A stretch of DNA of 64,000 nucleotides from Pseudarcicella hirudinis. Its GTDB lineage: Bacteria; Bacteroidota; Bacteroidia; Cytophagales; Spirosomataceae. Positions 25,086-35,200 of the stretch are shown here, in pieces. Where the stretch lies: positions 243,777 to 307,776 of the forward strand of contig NZ_FOXH01000001.1 in the NCBI RefSeq assembly GCF_900115665.1, read 5' to 3'. The position numbers and the translations under genes are program-made. The stretch's first letter is position 1. Each line of letters begins with the position of its first letter. The notes below the pieces were generated by a model, which saw nothing but the letters and a program-made list of their open reading frames with translations, did not search any database and was not told the origin of the DNA.

Positions 25086-25110
25086 GAAATTGTACAAATC
25101 GGAAGTGCTT
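25086..25110. promoter_or_regulatory. 25-bp repeated site, copy 2
   Basis: Identical to 24480-24504 over 25 bases. It overlaps the last two coding bases of the AraC-family stop codon (25109-25111) and lies 69 bases upstream of the NTF2-like gene at 25017. Confidence 0.75.
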
Positions 25111-25924
25111 AAATATTTGTCAGAATCTGATTGATGGGAGAGGCTTGTAAAGAAAATGAGGTAGGGGTTGTACCGGTAAACATTTTAAACTCTTTGATGA
25201 AGTGCGACTGGTCGAAATACCCGGAATCGTAAGCTATGCTGGTTAGCTTTTGAGTATTGTTATTTACAAGATTCAGGCTGTATTGGAAGCGATTGATTTT
25301 GTGAAAAAGTTTGGGCGGTAATCCGGTGTATTGTGAAAACAGGATGTTGAGATAACGTGCAGAGATGTTATTCCTGACGGAAATGGAATGGATGTTTTCA
25401 CTCTCAAAGTTGTTTTGCAGACTATTGACAATTTCTCCGATAAACTTGATTTTAGCATGTTTCTTTTCGGAAAGAATCAATCTGTTTAAAAAGTACGCTT
25501 CAACAAGTGATATTCTGGAAGTAAGATCTTTTGTTTCCAATAATCTTGCCTGTAAACTGCGTAAAGATGTGCCTAATAAGTCTGCTGCATCAATTACTTC
25601 ATTGTTAAATTCCGAGACATTTTCATTAAAAAAATAGGCAGCTGAATGAGGATAAAACCTAATGCCAAGCATGGTGTTTTTGCCTGACGACTTTATATTC
25701 ATAGGCTTAGTGATTTGTCCCCATAGTTCTATGGCAGGTGTGGTATGAAATACATTACCTTTTCCTGTTTTCCAGTTTCCTTCTCCCAGATTGAAAATGA
25801 TCTCCATTGTTCCGCTTGGAAATACGATATCGTCGTAGTTTAAGTCTGAATGAGACTCATAAAGATAGAAGCATTTGATATATGCCTGTAACTTCAGACT
25901 TGGGCGGATTTCTTTGAATATCAT
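25109..25924 (-). CDS. AraC-family transcription regulator
   Basis: A 271-residue regulator. The N-terminal part (about 1-140) is a ligand or sensing domain of the DUF6597 type (IRPSLKLQAYIKCFYLYES, VFPSGTMEIIFNLGEG). The C-terminal part (about 165-260) is an AraC-type double helix-turn-helix (ISVRNNISARYLNILFSQYT, then TSIAYDSGYFDQSHFIKEFK and FTGTTPTSF). It is oriented with and just upstream of the NTF2-like gene whose site overlaps its stop codon. It probably activates the two NTF2-like transcripts through the 25-bp repeats. Confidence 0.93.
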   Translation of the reverse strand: MIFKEIRPSLKLQAYIKCFYLYESHSDLNYDDIVFPSGTMEIIFNLGEGNWKTGKGNVFHTTPAIELWGQITKPMNIKSSGKNTMLGIRFYPHSAAYFFNENVSEFNNEVIDAADLLGTSLRSLQARLLETKDLTSRISLVEAYFLNRLILSEKKHAKIKFIGEIVNSLQNNFESENIHSISVRNNISARYLNILFSQYTGLPPKLFHKINRFQYSLNLVNNNTQKLTSIAYDSGYFDQSHFIKEFKMFTGTTPTSFSLQASPINQILTNI

Positions 25925-26370
25925 TTTGGCAGAAATTAAGCTATACGGTTTTTATCAGATTTTAGCGGATCTTCATGATTGTCAATCAGATGACAAAACT
26001 AAACCTTGCAAAGAAAAGGTGTAAAAAGTACTTAAAATTGTAAGAAACGGAACAGTGTAATGATAATAGTCAGGTTCAGAACGATCTATATTCAGGTAAA
26101 TTCTATAAAATAGTCCGTTGATAATATTCTATCCTCGAATGCAGATTTACAAAACAGATTATTTTCGGGAAATTTAATCAATTAAAATATTCAGACATCT
26201 TTCACTGACACACAACAACAGTAATACCGGTTTTGATTCCTTATAATGCAAAAAAGGATTAAACATTTCTTACTTATTTGTATCTAGCATTTGTGTATGA
26301 TCTTAGAAATGGCCGTAAATTATAAGAATCCTGCAAATCTGATTCACTATTTTAACATTAAACCGTCGTT
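25925..26370. other. Intergenic region between AraC and Asp-box genes
   Basis: This 446-bp divergent gap has no open frame with coding character. A minus-strand -7-like box TAGTTTTG (25994-26001) could serve the AraC gene, but I see no good -33 partner. AT-rich sequence follows. No strong inverted repeat was found. Confidence 0.4.
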
Positions 26371-27426
26371 ATGTTTAACAAAATTCTTCTCCTTCTGGCA
26401 TTAAGCACATCAATTACTTATGGGCAAAAAGTTATTTTTCCCGGAAAAGGCATGCAGCCATCCGTTTGTGTAGGAGAAAATGAGTCAATAGAAATAGTAT
26501 TTGGGAAGGGGAATGTAATTTATTATACTTTTTCAAAGGATAAAGGGCAATCATTTGCCTCACCAATACCTGTGGATAGTTTGCCGGGATTACATCTGGG
26601 GATGTCGCGCGGGCCTCAGATTGCCTCTTCAAAACTTTCAACCGTAATCACAGCCATTGATAAAAAAGGTGATTTATATGCCTACGTACTAAACCGTAAG
26701 ACGGGAGAATGGGGAAAACGCTTTGCTATTAATGATGTGCCTGAAATTGCCAAAGAAGGATTTAATGCCTTAGCAAGTGACGGTCAGCATACTTTTTTTG
26801 TTATCTGGCTTGACTTGCGTAATGATCGCAAAAATAAAATTTTTGGTGCTGTTTCTAAGGATGGAGGGAAAACCTGGGCAAAGAATAAGCTTATTTACCG
26901 TTCACCTGATTCTACTGTTTGCGAGTGTTGCCAGCCTTCGGTAATAATGGATAAAAATCAGGTTTTTGCAATGTACAGAAATTGGATCAATGGCTCAAGA
27001 GATATGTACGTTACTGCCTCTAAAGATGGAGGTAATACCTTTTTGCCTGCTCAGAAAATGGGAAGCGGAACCTGGAAATTAAATGCATGCCCTATGGATG
27101 GGGGAGCAATCAGTCTGAATAAAAAAGGAATACTAACTACGGTATGGCGTCGGGAAGGACAGCTGTTTAAGTCAAATCCCGGAGAACCTGAATCACTGAT
27201 TTCTTCTGGCAGAAATGCTTCAATCGCTACTACTAATCAGAATACATTTATCACCTGGCAAAATCAGAATCAGGTCTGGCTTATTCAGTCCGGGCAAAGT
27301 GAGCCGATTAGTTTAGGAAATGGCAGATATCCGAGAATAGTATCGCTTAATGAGCGGCAGGCTTTTTGTGTTTGGGAAGACAATGGCAGCATTACAGGAA
27401 AACTCTTAAACGAGAAAGGTAAATAA
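26371..27426 (+). CDS. Secreted sialidase-fold (Asp-box) protein
   Basis: A 351-residue protein with a signal peptide (1-18, ending TYGQ). It has at least three Asp-box motifs: SKDKGQSF, SKDGGKTW and SKDGGNTF, spaced about as in a six-bladed propeller, and a conserved Cys cluster VCECCQPSV near residue 188. Catalytic Arg/Tyr/Glu residues of true sialidases cannot be placed with certainty, so I call the fold only. It may bind or cleave a glycan, or be a propeller of other function. The gene stands alone with no clear operon partner; the GAF gene follows after 89 bases. Confidence 0.8.
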   Translation: MFNKILLLLALSTSITYGQKVIFPGKGMQPSVCVGENESIEIVFGKGNVIYYTFSKDKGQSFASPIPVDSLPGLHLGMSRGPQIASSKLSTVITAIDKKGDLYAYVLNRKTGEWGKRFAINDVPEIAKEGFNALASDGQHTFFVIWLDLRNDRKNKIFGAVSKDGGKTWAKNKLIYRSPDSTVCECCQPSVIMDKNQVFAMYRNWINGSRDMYVTASKDGGNTFLPAQKMGSGTWKLNACPMDGGAISLNKKGILTTVWRREGQLFKSNPGEPESLISSGRNASIATTNQNTFITWQNQNQVWLIQSGQSEPISLGNGRYPRIVSLNERQAFCVWEDNGSITGKLLNEKGK

Positions 27427-27515
27427 TGGTTTGTTTAAAGGCAAACAACCAAAGGAAAAGATACAGACACCAATTTATATTGTTATTTTTATGCCAGTAA
27501 TGATAAAATACCAAT

Positions 27516-29819
27516 ATGGATTTGCTTTCTTTTTCGGACACACCTTTCCGGTTACAACTTTGTTTTTGTCATATTATTGAAAACCTTGAGAAAGTGGCGG
27601 CAAATGCTGCTCATGGAGATTCGCTTCGTGCGCAATCTTTGCTGGAAGAAGTTGCCCTTTATCCGGAACTCAGAAATGGTATAACGGATATTTCTCAGGT
27701 AACCGGAAATAAGGAATTAATTAAACGTTTACTGGCTGATTATTTTCCTGCAACACTTACGCTGAATGAAATTAAGGCAATAAATATTCCTTATACTAAT
27801 ATCTTTTTCAATCATACAGAACGATTCCGGAATATATTGAATGCCGCCGGGCCGGATTTTGATATTAATATTCGTGATTTTGATGAACATCAGTACTATG
27901 TAATAAGCTGCTGCCTTATCCTCAATGAATATTACGGAACCAGACTGGATTTCAATAAACCGCTGTTTTATGACATTCCCACGGCTGAGGGGATTATCAA
28001 GCATTACAGGATTTTATACAATGCTGATTTTCTGGAAATACTGCCTACAGAAAAATCAGTGCCTCTGACACCGGAAGATATAGAGCACTTACTCAATAAT
28101 TACGATGATGTGGCCTTATGGAAGGAAAAGTTTCCTGAAGAAAGCTGGATTGTGAAAGGATTTGCTATTATGACTCTGTTTGATGCCACGGTGGAAAATG
28201 CGGTTTCAATTTTGAAAGAAAAGCTTCTTGCCATTAGTACAAATGGCTTCCGGGAAGCAATTGAATCTATTTTCCGCTCTATTTATCGTATTCCTGATCT
28301 CAATATTGGTTTTACTGTTTTTAACGAGGATGAAAATAAATTTAGTCCGGATACTTTCGGGCAGCAATTACCGAGTTATATTTTACCCGAAAACCACCAT
28401 GAAGATGCCCGAAAACTATTGTGTTTAGATTCTTATCGGAGTATAATTGAAAGGAAAGTTTTTTTTGCCGTATCTGATGTTTCAGAATTTCTGAAGAAAA
28501 ACCCGCTGAGTCCTCTGGCTAAACACCTGCTGGATCAGCAAATTAAAAGTTTTATCCTGGCTCCGGTTGTAAAAGACGACCATTTATTCGGTGTGATGGA
28601 AGTTGTTGCTTTCAGAACAAAAGAGCTGAACAGCATCAATGCCAATAAGCTGGAGGTTGTGATGCCTTTTTTGGCAGATACAATAGAACGCTTGTCTTTT
28701 GGATTGCAAAATCAGGTACAGGCTGTTATTCAGGATAAATATACAACCATTCATGAGAGCGTTTACTGGAAATTCCGTGATGAGGCAAAGAGGCTCGTGT
28801 ATGAACAACAGTTAGGAAGAGAGTACACCCTGAAAGAAATTGTATTTCCGGATGTTTATCCCTTGTATGGTCAGATTGACATAAGAGGTTCTTCCGAAGC
28901 CAGAAACCTGAGTGTTCAGAAAGACCTTCAAAAACAATTGGAAATGCTCTTGTCTCTTCTGGAAAAAGTGAATGACTTTTATGTTGCCGGAGACAATGCT
29001 TTTTTACAGGAAAGACAGCAAATAAACGACTTTTCTGGCAGCCTTTCAGTCGGACTGAGAGAAGGAACAGAATTATACATTAGCAATTATCTTGAAAATA
29101 AGATACATACGCGACTGAAAGAGCTCAATAATCCTGACTTATTGCCTGATATTACCAGCTATTTCAGTGAAATGGAGCGGGATACAGGTATTTTTCATGA
29201 TTATAGAAGAAAGTATGAGACCAGTATTACAATGATTAATGATAAGCTTTCCCGGATTCTTGATACAGGACAGAAAGAAGCTCAGTCTGTATTCCCACAT
29301 TATTATGAACGATTTAAAACAGATGGTGTAGAACATAATCTGTACATTGGTCATTCTATCTCACCTGCCCTGGAATTTGGTATAAAAAAGCTTTATGAAT
29401 TACGCTTATGGCAGCTCAGGGTACTTTGTGAAATGGAAAGGGCTCATTACCGGCTAAAACCAACCCTTGCATATCCTTTGGATGTTGCCACACTTATTAT
29501 GGTTTATCATTCCTCGATTGACATTCGTTTTAAAATGGATGAAAAGCGTTTCGATGTGGACGGCAGCTATAACATCAGATTTGAGGTAGTTAAAAAGCGG
29601 ATTGATAAGGCTAATATCAAAAACACAAATGAGCGGATTACCCAAACTGGAAAAATTGTTATCGTTTATTCAAATGAAGCGGACAAGCTGGAATATATTC
29701 AGTACATAAAAACCTTACAGGCTGAGAATTTATTGGAAAGTGATATTGAAAAACTTGAGGTCGAAGATTTGCAGGGCGTTTCAGGACTTAAAGCTCTGAG
29801 AGTAACAATTGTTCATTAA
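27516..29819 (+). CDS. Large GAF-domain protein, function unknown
   Basis: A 767-residue soluble protein without signal peptide or membrane segment. A GAF-like domain lies at about 240-400 (IESIFRSIYRIPDLNIGFTV, then SFILAPVVKDDHLFGVMEVV, and a C-terminal helix FLADTIERLSFGLQ). The rest, 1-230 and 400-767, is helical with no domain I can name; no kinase, cyclase, GGDEF or DNA-binding motif is seen. GAF domains bind cyclic nucleotides, haem or other small ligands. It is upstream of a TetR gene after 55 bases but that gene has its own promoter, so a link is uncertain. Confidence 0.75.
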   Translation: MDLLSFSDTPFRLQLCFCHIIENLEKVAANAAHGDSLRAQSLLEEVALYPELRNGITDISQVTGNKELIKRLLADYFPATLTLNEIKAINIPYTNIFFNHTERFRNILNAAGPDFDINIRDFDEHQYYVISCCLILNEYYGTRLDFNKPLFYDIPTAEGIIKHYRILYNADFLEILPTEKSVPLTPEDIEHLLNNYDDVALWKEKFPEESWIVKGFAIMTLFDATVENAVSILKEKLLAISTNGFREAIESIFRSIYRIPDLNIGFTVFNEDENKFSPDTFGQQLPSYILPENHHEDARKLLCLDSYRSIIERKVFFAVSDVSEFLKKNPLSPLAKHLLDQQIKSFILAPVVKDDHLFGVMEVVAFRTKELNSINANKLEVVMPFLADTIERLSFGLQNQVQAVIQDKYTTIHESVYWKFRDEAKRLVYEQQLGREYTLKEIVFPDVYPLYGQIDIRGSSEARNLSVQKDLQKQLEMLLSLLEKVNDFYVAGDNAFLQERQQINDFSGSLSVGLREGTELYISNYLENKIHTRLKELNNPDLLPDITSYFSEMERDTGIFHDYRRKYETSITMINDKLSRILDTGQKEAQSVFPHYYERFKTDGVEHNLYIGHSISPALEFGIKKLYELRLWQLRVLCEMERAHYRLKPTLAYPLDVATLIMVYHSSIDIRFKMDEKRFDVDGSYNIRFEVVKKRIDKANIKNTNERITQTGKIVIVYSNEADKLEYIQYIKTLQAENLLESDIEKLEVEDLQGVSGLKALRVTIVH

Positions 29820-29822
29820 TAT

Positions 29823-29869
29823 TTTGATGTTGAATTATTTTTCCGGTATATTTGTAGAGTGACTAGTCA
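29823..29869 (+). promoter_or_regulatory. TetR gene promoter and palindromic operator
   Basis: TTTG (29823-29826), 20 bases, then TATATTTG (29847-29854) fits a Bacteroidota promoter. Five bases downstream is the perfect palindrome TGACTAGTCA (29860-29869), ending 5 bases before the ATG. A variant GAGCGATTAGTCA lies after the gene (30455-30467), ahead of the metallo-hydrolase gene. Confidence 0.6.
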
Positions 29870-29874
29870 ATTTT

Positions 29875-30438
29875 ATGAATAAGCAACAGGAAATATTAAA
29901 AGCAGCGCTAAAACTATTTGTAGCCTATGGTTTCCATGGAACTGCAACCGGCAAGATCGCTCAGGAGGCAGGTGTTGCTACCGGCACCTTGTTCCATTAT
30001 TATAAAACAAAGGATGATTTAATTGTAGCGCTTTACGTAGATATTAAAACAAGACTTACAGCTTGCTGGCAGATCGGGACAGCGGGAAATGAGTCAATTA
30101 AAGATCAATTCCGGCAGTTTTACATTGCAGGCATGGATTGGAGTCTGGAGAATAATCTTGAATTTAAGTTCACAAAGCAGTTTTTGAATTCTCCCTATTT
30201 ATTGCTTCTCGCTCCGGAGGAGATACAAAAACAGAGCAGATTGATCCTGAATATGATAAAAGACGGTATTCTGACAAAAACGTTTAAGCCACTTCCGGAA
30301 GACCTGATCAATACGTTGCTGACCAGTCACCTCTATGGGGTACATGATTATATTTCAAATTCAAAGCTTTCCGATTCTGAACGAAAACTGCTGATCGATG
30401 ATTCTTTTGAGATGATCTGGAAAATGATAAGTTTATAA
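29875..30438 (+). CDS. TetR-family repressor
   Basis: A 187-residue regulator. The N-terminal helix-turn-helix is standard (ILKAALKLFVAYGFHGTATG, IAQEAGVATGTLFHYYKTKD). The ligand-binding part is all-helical with no family feature I can name. It probably represses its own gene through the palindrome at the start codon, and the following metallo-hydrolase gene through the similar site at 30458. The start at 29875 sits 5 bases from the palindrome, so bound repressor would block transcription. Confidence 0.93.
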   Translation: MNKQQEILKAALKLFVAYGFHGTATGKIAQEAGVATGTLFHYYKTKDDLIVALYVDIKTRLTACWQIGTAGNESIKDQFRQFYIAGMDWSLENNLEFKFTKQFLNSPYLLLLAPEEIQKQSRLILNMIKDGILTKTFKPLPEDLINTLLTSHLYGVHDYISNSKLSDSERKLLIDDSFEMIWKMISL

Positions 30439-30457
30439 ATTTGTCCAAAGAATAGAG

Positions 30458-30467
30458 CGATTAGTCA
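30458..30467 (+). promoter_or_regulatory. Second TetR-like site, ahead of metallo-hydrolase gene
   Basis: CGATTAGTCA differs at two bases from the palindrome TGACTAGTCA at 29860; both follow the sequence AGAG. A -7-like box TAAATTTG (30436-30443) is just upstream. It is a candidate operator for the gene at 30571. Confidence 0.45.
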
Positions 30468-30570
30468 GTTTATGTTTCTTGAATAACTGAAAATTTGAAA
30501 AGATTACCGATACATAAAATCATAGAGTCATTGGTTGAAAATGCTGTATTGATATTTTACTTAAAGAAAA

Positions 30571-31689
30571 ATGAAGAAAATAATTAAAAGAATATTTATG
30601 GTCATAACAGTTTTTATTGCAGGAGTAGCAGTGATAGCAGGAGGGTATATGCAGCTTCCTAAATTTGGCAAATCACCGAGTGGTAAACGCCTGGAACGCA
30701 TCAGACAATCGCCGAATTATAAAGACGGTTCTTTTCAGAACAGGACCGAAACACCTTCATTAACAGAAGGCGTCAGTTATTATACTGTTTTTAAGGAGTT
30801 TTTTTTCCAGAAAAGCAAAAGGGTAGAGCCGGATTCTGTTTTGCCTTCAAAGAAGGTAGATCTGATGAAATTAAATCCTTCGGATGATGTACTTGTATGG
30901 TTTGGGCATTCCTCTTATTTTATGCAGCTGGATGGCAAACGCATTCTGGTAGATCCTGTATTAAGCGGTTCTGCTTCCCCCATTCCATATACGACGAAAA
31001 GCTTCAAAGGATCCGATGTTTATAAGGTTGAAGAATTGCCGGAGATTGATTATCTGTTTATCTCACATGATCATTATGACCACCTGGATTATGAAACGAT
31101 TATCGCATTGAAGCCTAAGGTGAAAAAGGTAATTGTCGGACTGGGTGTGGGAGAACACCTGGAATATTGGGGGTATAATCCGGCGGATATCATTGAGGAA
31201 GACTGGAATGAACAGGTAATCCTTGCAGATGGTTTTGTGCTGAATACTACTCCGGCACGTCATTTTTCCGGGAGGGGATTGAAACGGGACGGAACATTGT
31301 GGATGTCCTACGTGCTTTCAACACCCAATCATAAGATTTATATAGGAGGGGACTCTGGTTACGACAAGCATTTTGCAGAAATCGGTGAAAAATTTGGCCC
31401 TTTTGACCTTGTCTTTCTGGAGAACGGGCAATATGATAAAAACTGGAAATACATTCATATGCAGCCGGAAGAGGTTGTTCAGGCTGCTGTTGATCTAAAA
31501 GCGAAAAGATTATTTCCGGTACACTGGTCTAAATTTGCCTTGGCACTTCATGCCTGGGATGAACCCATTATCAGAGTTGTCAGAGAAAGTAAGAAAAGAA
31601 ATCTGCCCTTACTGCACCCTATGATCGGAGAATGGGTTTATCTGAATGACAGTCTCCAATCATATAACTGGTGGGAAAAAGTAAAGTAA
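30571..31689 (+). CDS. MBL-fold metallo-hydrolase, NAPE-PLD-like
   Basis: A 372-residue protein with an N-terminal hydrophobic helix (about 9-28, signal anchor). The metallo-beta-lactamase motifs are complete: VWFGHSSYF and HDHYDHLD (H166-D172), ARHFSGRG, YIGGDSGYDKHF and LFPVHWSKFALALHAW. The order and spacing match the N-acyl-phosphatidylethanolamine phospholipase D / UlaG-like branch, which hydrolyses phospholipids or lactones. The substrate is not certain; a membrane lipid is reasonable given the anchor and the TetR regulator. A T-tailed terminator follows at 31717. Confidence 0.9.
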   Translation: MKKIIKRIFMVITVFIAGVAVIAGGYMQLPKFGKSPSGKRLERIRQSPNYKDGSFQNRTETPSLTEGVSYYTVFKEFFFQKSKRVEPDSVLPSKKVDLMKLNPSDDVLVWFGHSSYFMQLDGKRILVDPVLSGSASPIPYTTKSFKGSDVYKVEELPEIDYLFISHDHYDHLDYETIIALKPKVKKVIVGLGVGEHLEYWGYNPADIIEEDWNEQVILADGFVLNTTPARHFSGRGLKRDGTLWMSYVLSTPNHKIYIGGDSGYDKHFAEIGEKFGPFDLVFLENGQYDKNWKYIHMQPEEVVQAAVDLKAKRLFPVHWSKFALALHAWDEPIIRVVRESKKRNLPLLHPMIGEWVYLNDSLQSYNWWEKVK

Positions 31690-31716
31690 AAATTGGTTTA
31701 TAGAAAAACAGTGTAG

Positions 31717-31749
31717 AATCCTTAGTCTTCAAAAGATTAAGGATTTTTT
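31717..31749 (+). terminator. Terminator of the metallo-hydrolase gene
   Basis: AATCCTTAGTCT (31717-31728) pairs with AGATTAAGGATT (31734-31745) with one G-U pair and a 5-nt loop, then T-run to 31749. It begins 27 bases after the stop. Confidence 0.85.
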
Positions 31750-32290
31750 ATGCCTTTCCTTTTCTAAGGTTTTCTGAAATTAAACTACAGACTTGATTGA
31801 AATGCCTGAAGCATCGGGTCAGGATTATGACAGCATATGAAAAATGATAAGAATTGTAATTGGATCAGGAGCCGGAATATGCTCTCTCCGGACGCTTCAG
31901 ATAAGATGAGCGTTTGGACAGAATTATCATGCATCAAGTACATAACAATGATATAACATGCTAATTATTAACCATATATGTTCAAATTGTTATCTGATTC
32001 ATTTCCTGTTTACAGAATAATAAAACGATAAATCCCATCTGTAGGATAAAGTTTAAATAGTTCTTTTTAAAGTTATATGTTACCGATTAAACCTTTAAAA
32101 AATCTGCATAAAACCCTTCTTTTTTGAGTACAATAATCCAGGTTCTTCTAACAAATCCTTTACAATTCTGTAATTACCCCCACATAATAATCTAAATACT
32201 TTTGTGCCGAAAACTAACTACCGTACAGCCGGGAATATTTCCCGGCTACAATGACTCTCAATTTTTAGTTGAACTCATAAATAGAAAAAA
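31750..32290 (+). other. Gene-free region upstream of the first susC-like gene
   Basis: About 540 bases with no coding frame. It ends in a likely promoter: -7 box TACTTTTG at 32197-32204 without a good -33 box. A perfect 9-bp hairpin AGCCGGGAA / TTCCCGGCT (32227-32235 and 32239-32247; 3-nt loop) lies 44 bases before the ATG and would be in the 5' leader. Leader hairpins ahead of susC genes can control expression; nothing proves that here. Confidence 0.5.
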
Positions 32291-35200
32291 ATGAAAAAGA
32301 CTTTTACTCGTTTTTTTGCATTAAGTGCGCTGATAATGATCCTGTCCGGGATAATGAGCGCTACGTATGCACAGGTAAGAACATTAAAAGGGAAAGTAGT
32401 AAGTACTGATGGCACCCAGCTTCCGGGTATCAATATTTTGGTAAAGGGGACTACCAGAGGTACAAGCAGTGATGTAAACGGGAATTACTCTCTTAGCATT
32501 ACAAACGACAATACCATACTGACATTTCAATCGATCGGTTTTGCCAGCCAGGAAATAAAAGTTGGAAACCGTAATTCACTGGATGTTATCCTGGCACCGG
32601 ATGATAAGCAGTTGGAAGAGGTGGTAGTTACTGCCTTAGGGATTAAAAAAGAAACCAGAACGATTGGTTATACTACTCAGGATGTAAAAGGATCGGAATT
32701 GGTAAAAGCCAGAGAACCTAACCCGCTTAACTCATTAGCTGGTAAAATTGCCGGTTTAACGGTAGGTCCGTCTGCTGAATTATTAGGTCGTCCTCAGATT
32801 ATTTTAAGAGGAAATTCTGACATTTTGTTTGTAGTTGACGGTGTTCCGGTAAACTCTGACACCTGGAATATCAGTGCGGATGATATTGAAACGTACACCG
32901 TTTTGAAAGGCCCAAATGCTGCAGCTTTATATGGTTTCAGAGGTCAGAACGGAGCAATTCTGGTTACTACTAAAAAAGGAACGAAAGATAAAAGAAAATT
33001 CTCTGTAGATTTCAATTCAAGTACAATGGTTGAAACAGGTTTTTTAGCTATTCCGAAAAGACAAAGTGAATATGGTTATGGTGTTAACTATCAGTATGCT
33101 TATGGTAATAAACCATATGACGAAGATGGTAAATTCCGTCGTACCAATATCTGGGGTCCGCGTTTTGAAGGACAAAATGTTCCGCAATATGACAGCCCGG
33201 TAGATCCGGTAACAGGTATTCGTCAGGGAACACCATGGCTGGCAAAAGGAGCAAATAACTTCCAGAATTTCATGGAAATGGGCGTTATTTCAACCAATAA
33301 CGTTTCTCTGGCGGCAAGTGGCGAAAAATATGACCTGCGTATGTCAATTTCGAATAATTATCAGAAAGGGATGGCGCCAAATACTAAATTGAATATTACC
33401 AATTTCAACATCTCTTCAGGTTATAATTTTACAGACCGTTTGAAACTGGAAGGAAACCTTAACCTTAACTTGCAAAATTCTCCGAATATTCCGGATGCGA
33501 GTTCCGGCCCTGAAGGTTATACCTATATTTTCCAGGTATATGGTTCAAGCAGCTGGGATATCAATGACATGCGTGATTATTACAAAGGCCCGACAGGAAA
33601 GCCTGGTGTGCAGCAATATTATGCAGAATATGGTCGTGAAAATAACCCGTATTTCATGGCTTATGAATGGTTGAGAGAGCATCAGAAGACAGATATTTAT
33701 GGTTATGCAAAACTAAGCTATAAAATCAATGATTTCCTTAATTTTTCTGCCAGAACTCAGGTAACAACCTGGAATCAGTTGAGAACAGAGAAACTTCCTT
33801 ATTCAATGATTACATATAAATCTCCGGATTTAAGACAAGGTGATTACCGTGAAGACAGAAGAGATCTTTTTGAAAATAACACAGATGTCCTGTTAAACTT
33901 CAATAAGGATATTACTAAAAATTTCCACATTTCAGCAATTGCCGGAGGAAACCTCAGAACTTTCCGTTATAATTCAAACTTATCAACTACAGACTTCCTG
34001 ATTGTTCCGGGTGTTTATGATTTCAGTAACTCGAAATTCCCGGTAAAAGCCTACAATTTCCGTTCGGATATGGAGGTTGCCAGTGCTTATTATACCGCAG
34101 ATTTCAGCTATAAAAACTTCCTTACACTTGGTACAACCGGAAGAATTGACCAGCTTTCTACTTTGCCGAAAGAAAACCGCTCAATATTCTATCCTTCAGT
34201 TTCAGTTAGTACTGTAGTTTCAGATTATATTAATTTACCGGAAGCCGTTTCATTCATGAAACTACGTGCTTCTTATGCGAATGTAAAAGGTGGTTTAACC
34301 AGTTCAACAATCGGTACGGCCTATAAAGCGGTAACGGGCTCAAATCTTTCAGGCTTAATCGGATATGGCAGTGAAGTAACTACTTCATATGACGGACCAA
34401 GTTATACAAACCAAAACACTTACAATATCAGTAACCTGTATAACAACACACCTTCTGCGAATTATTCCGGTACTTTGGCGAACAGAAGTCTTCAAAGTTA
34501 TTCTGTAACTTCTTATGAAGCAGGTTTGGATATGAAATTCCTGAAAAACAGATTAGGATTGGATGTTACTTATTTCACTTCAATCAATGGTCCTCAGATT
34601 TTCCCATTGGATATCGCTTCTTCAACAGGTTATTACAGCCAGACTGTAAACGGGGTAACTTCTCAGAAAAATGGCTGGGAGATCTCACTTTCCGGTTCAG
34701 TTATCAAAAATACCAATGGATTTAACTGGGATGTGCTGGCAAACTGGTCAACCTATAAAGAAACGCTTAAGGATATTTACCACGGAGAAACCAGTATTTA
34801 TCTGGCTGGTCCTGATCACGTTTTCAAAATCGGTGACAGACTGGATGGATATTACGGATATAAATTCCTTCGCAGTCCGGATGGCCAGATTATCAACTCC
34901 TCAACAGGTGTTCCTTTAAATGCTCCGACCGGAACAAATAACAAACAGCTTTTAGGTTATACCAATCCGGATTTTGTAATTGGTGTGAACAATAAATTTT
35001 CATACAAGAACCTTTCATTCAGCTTCCAGCTTGACGGAAGAGTTGGCGGAGTAATTTATGACAACGTTTACGCGTATGCTCTTAATGCCGGAAATCAGAT
35101 TGAATTGACGGAGGGAGCTTATGGTGCAGCCAGACTAAAAGAATGGCAGAGTACTAAACTTGGAACAGTTGCCGCCACACCTGCTTATGTAGGCCAGGGG

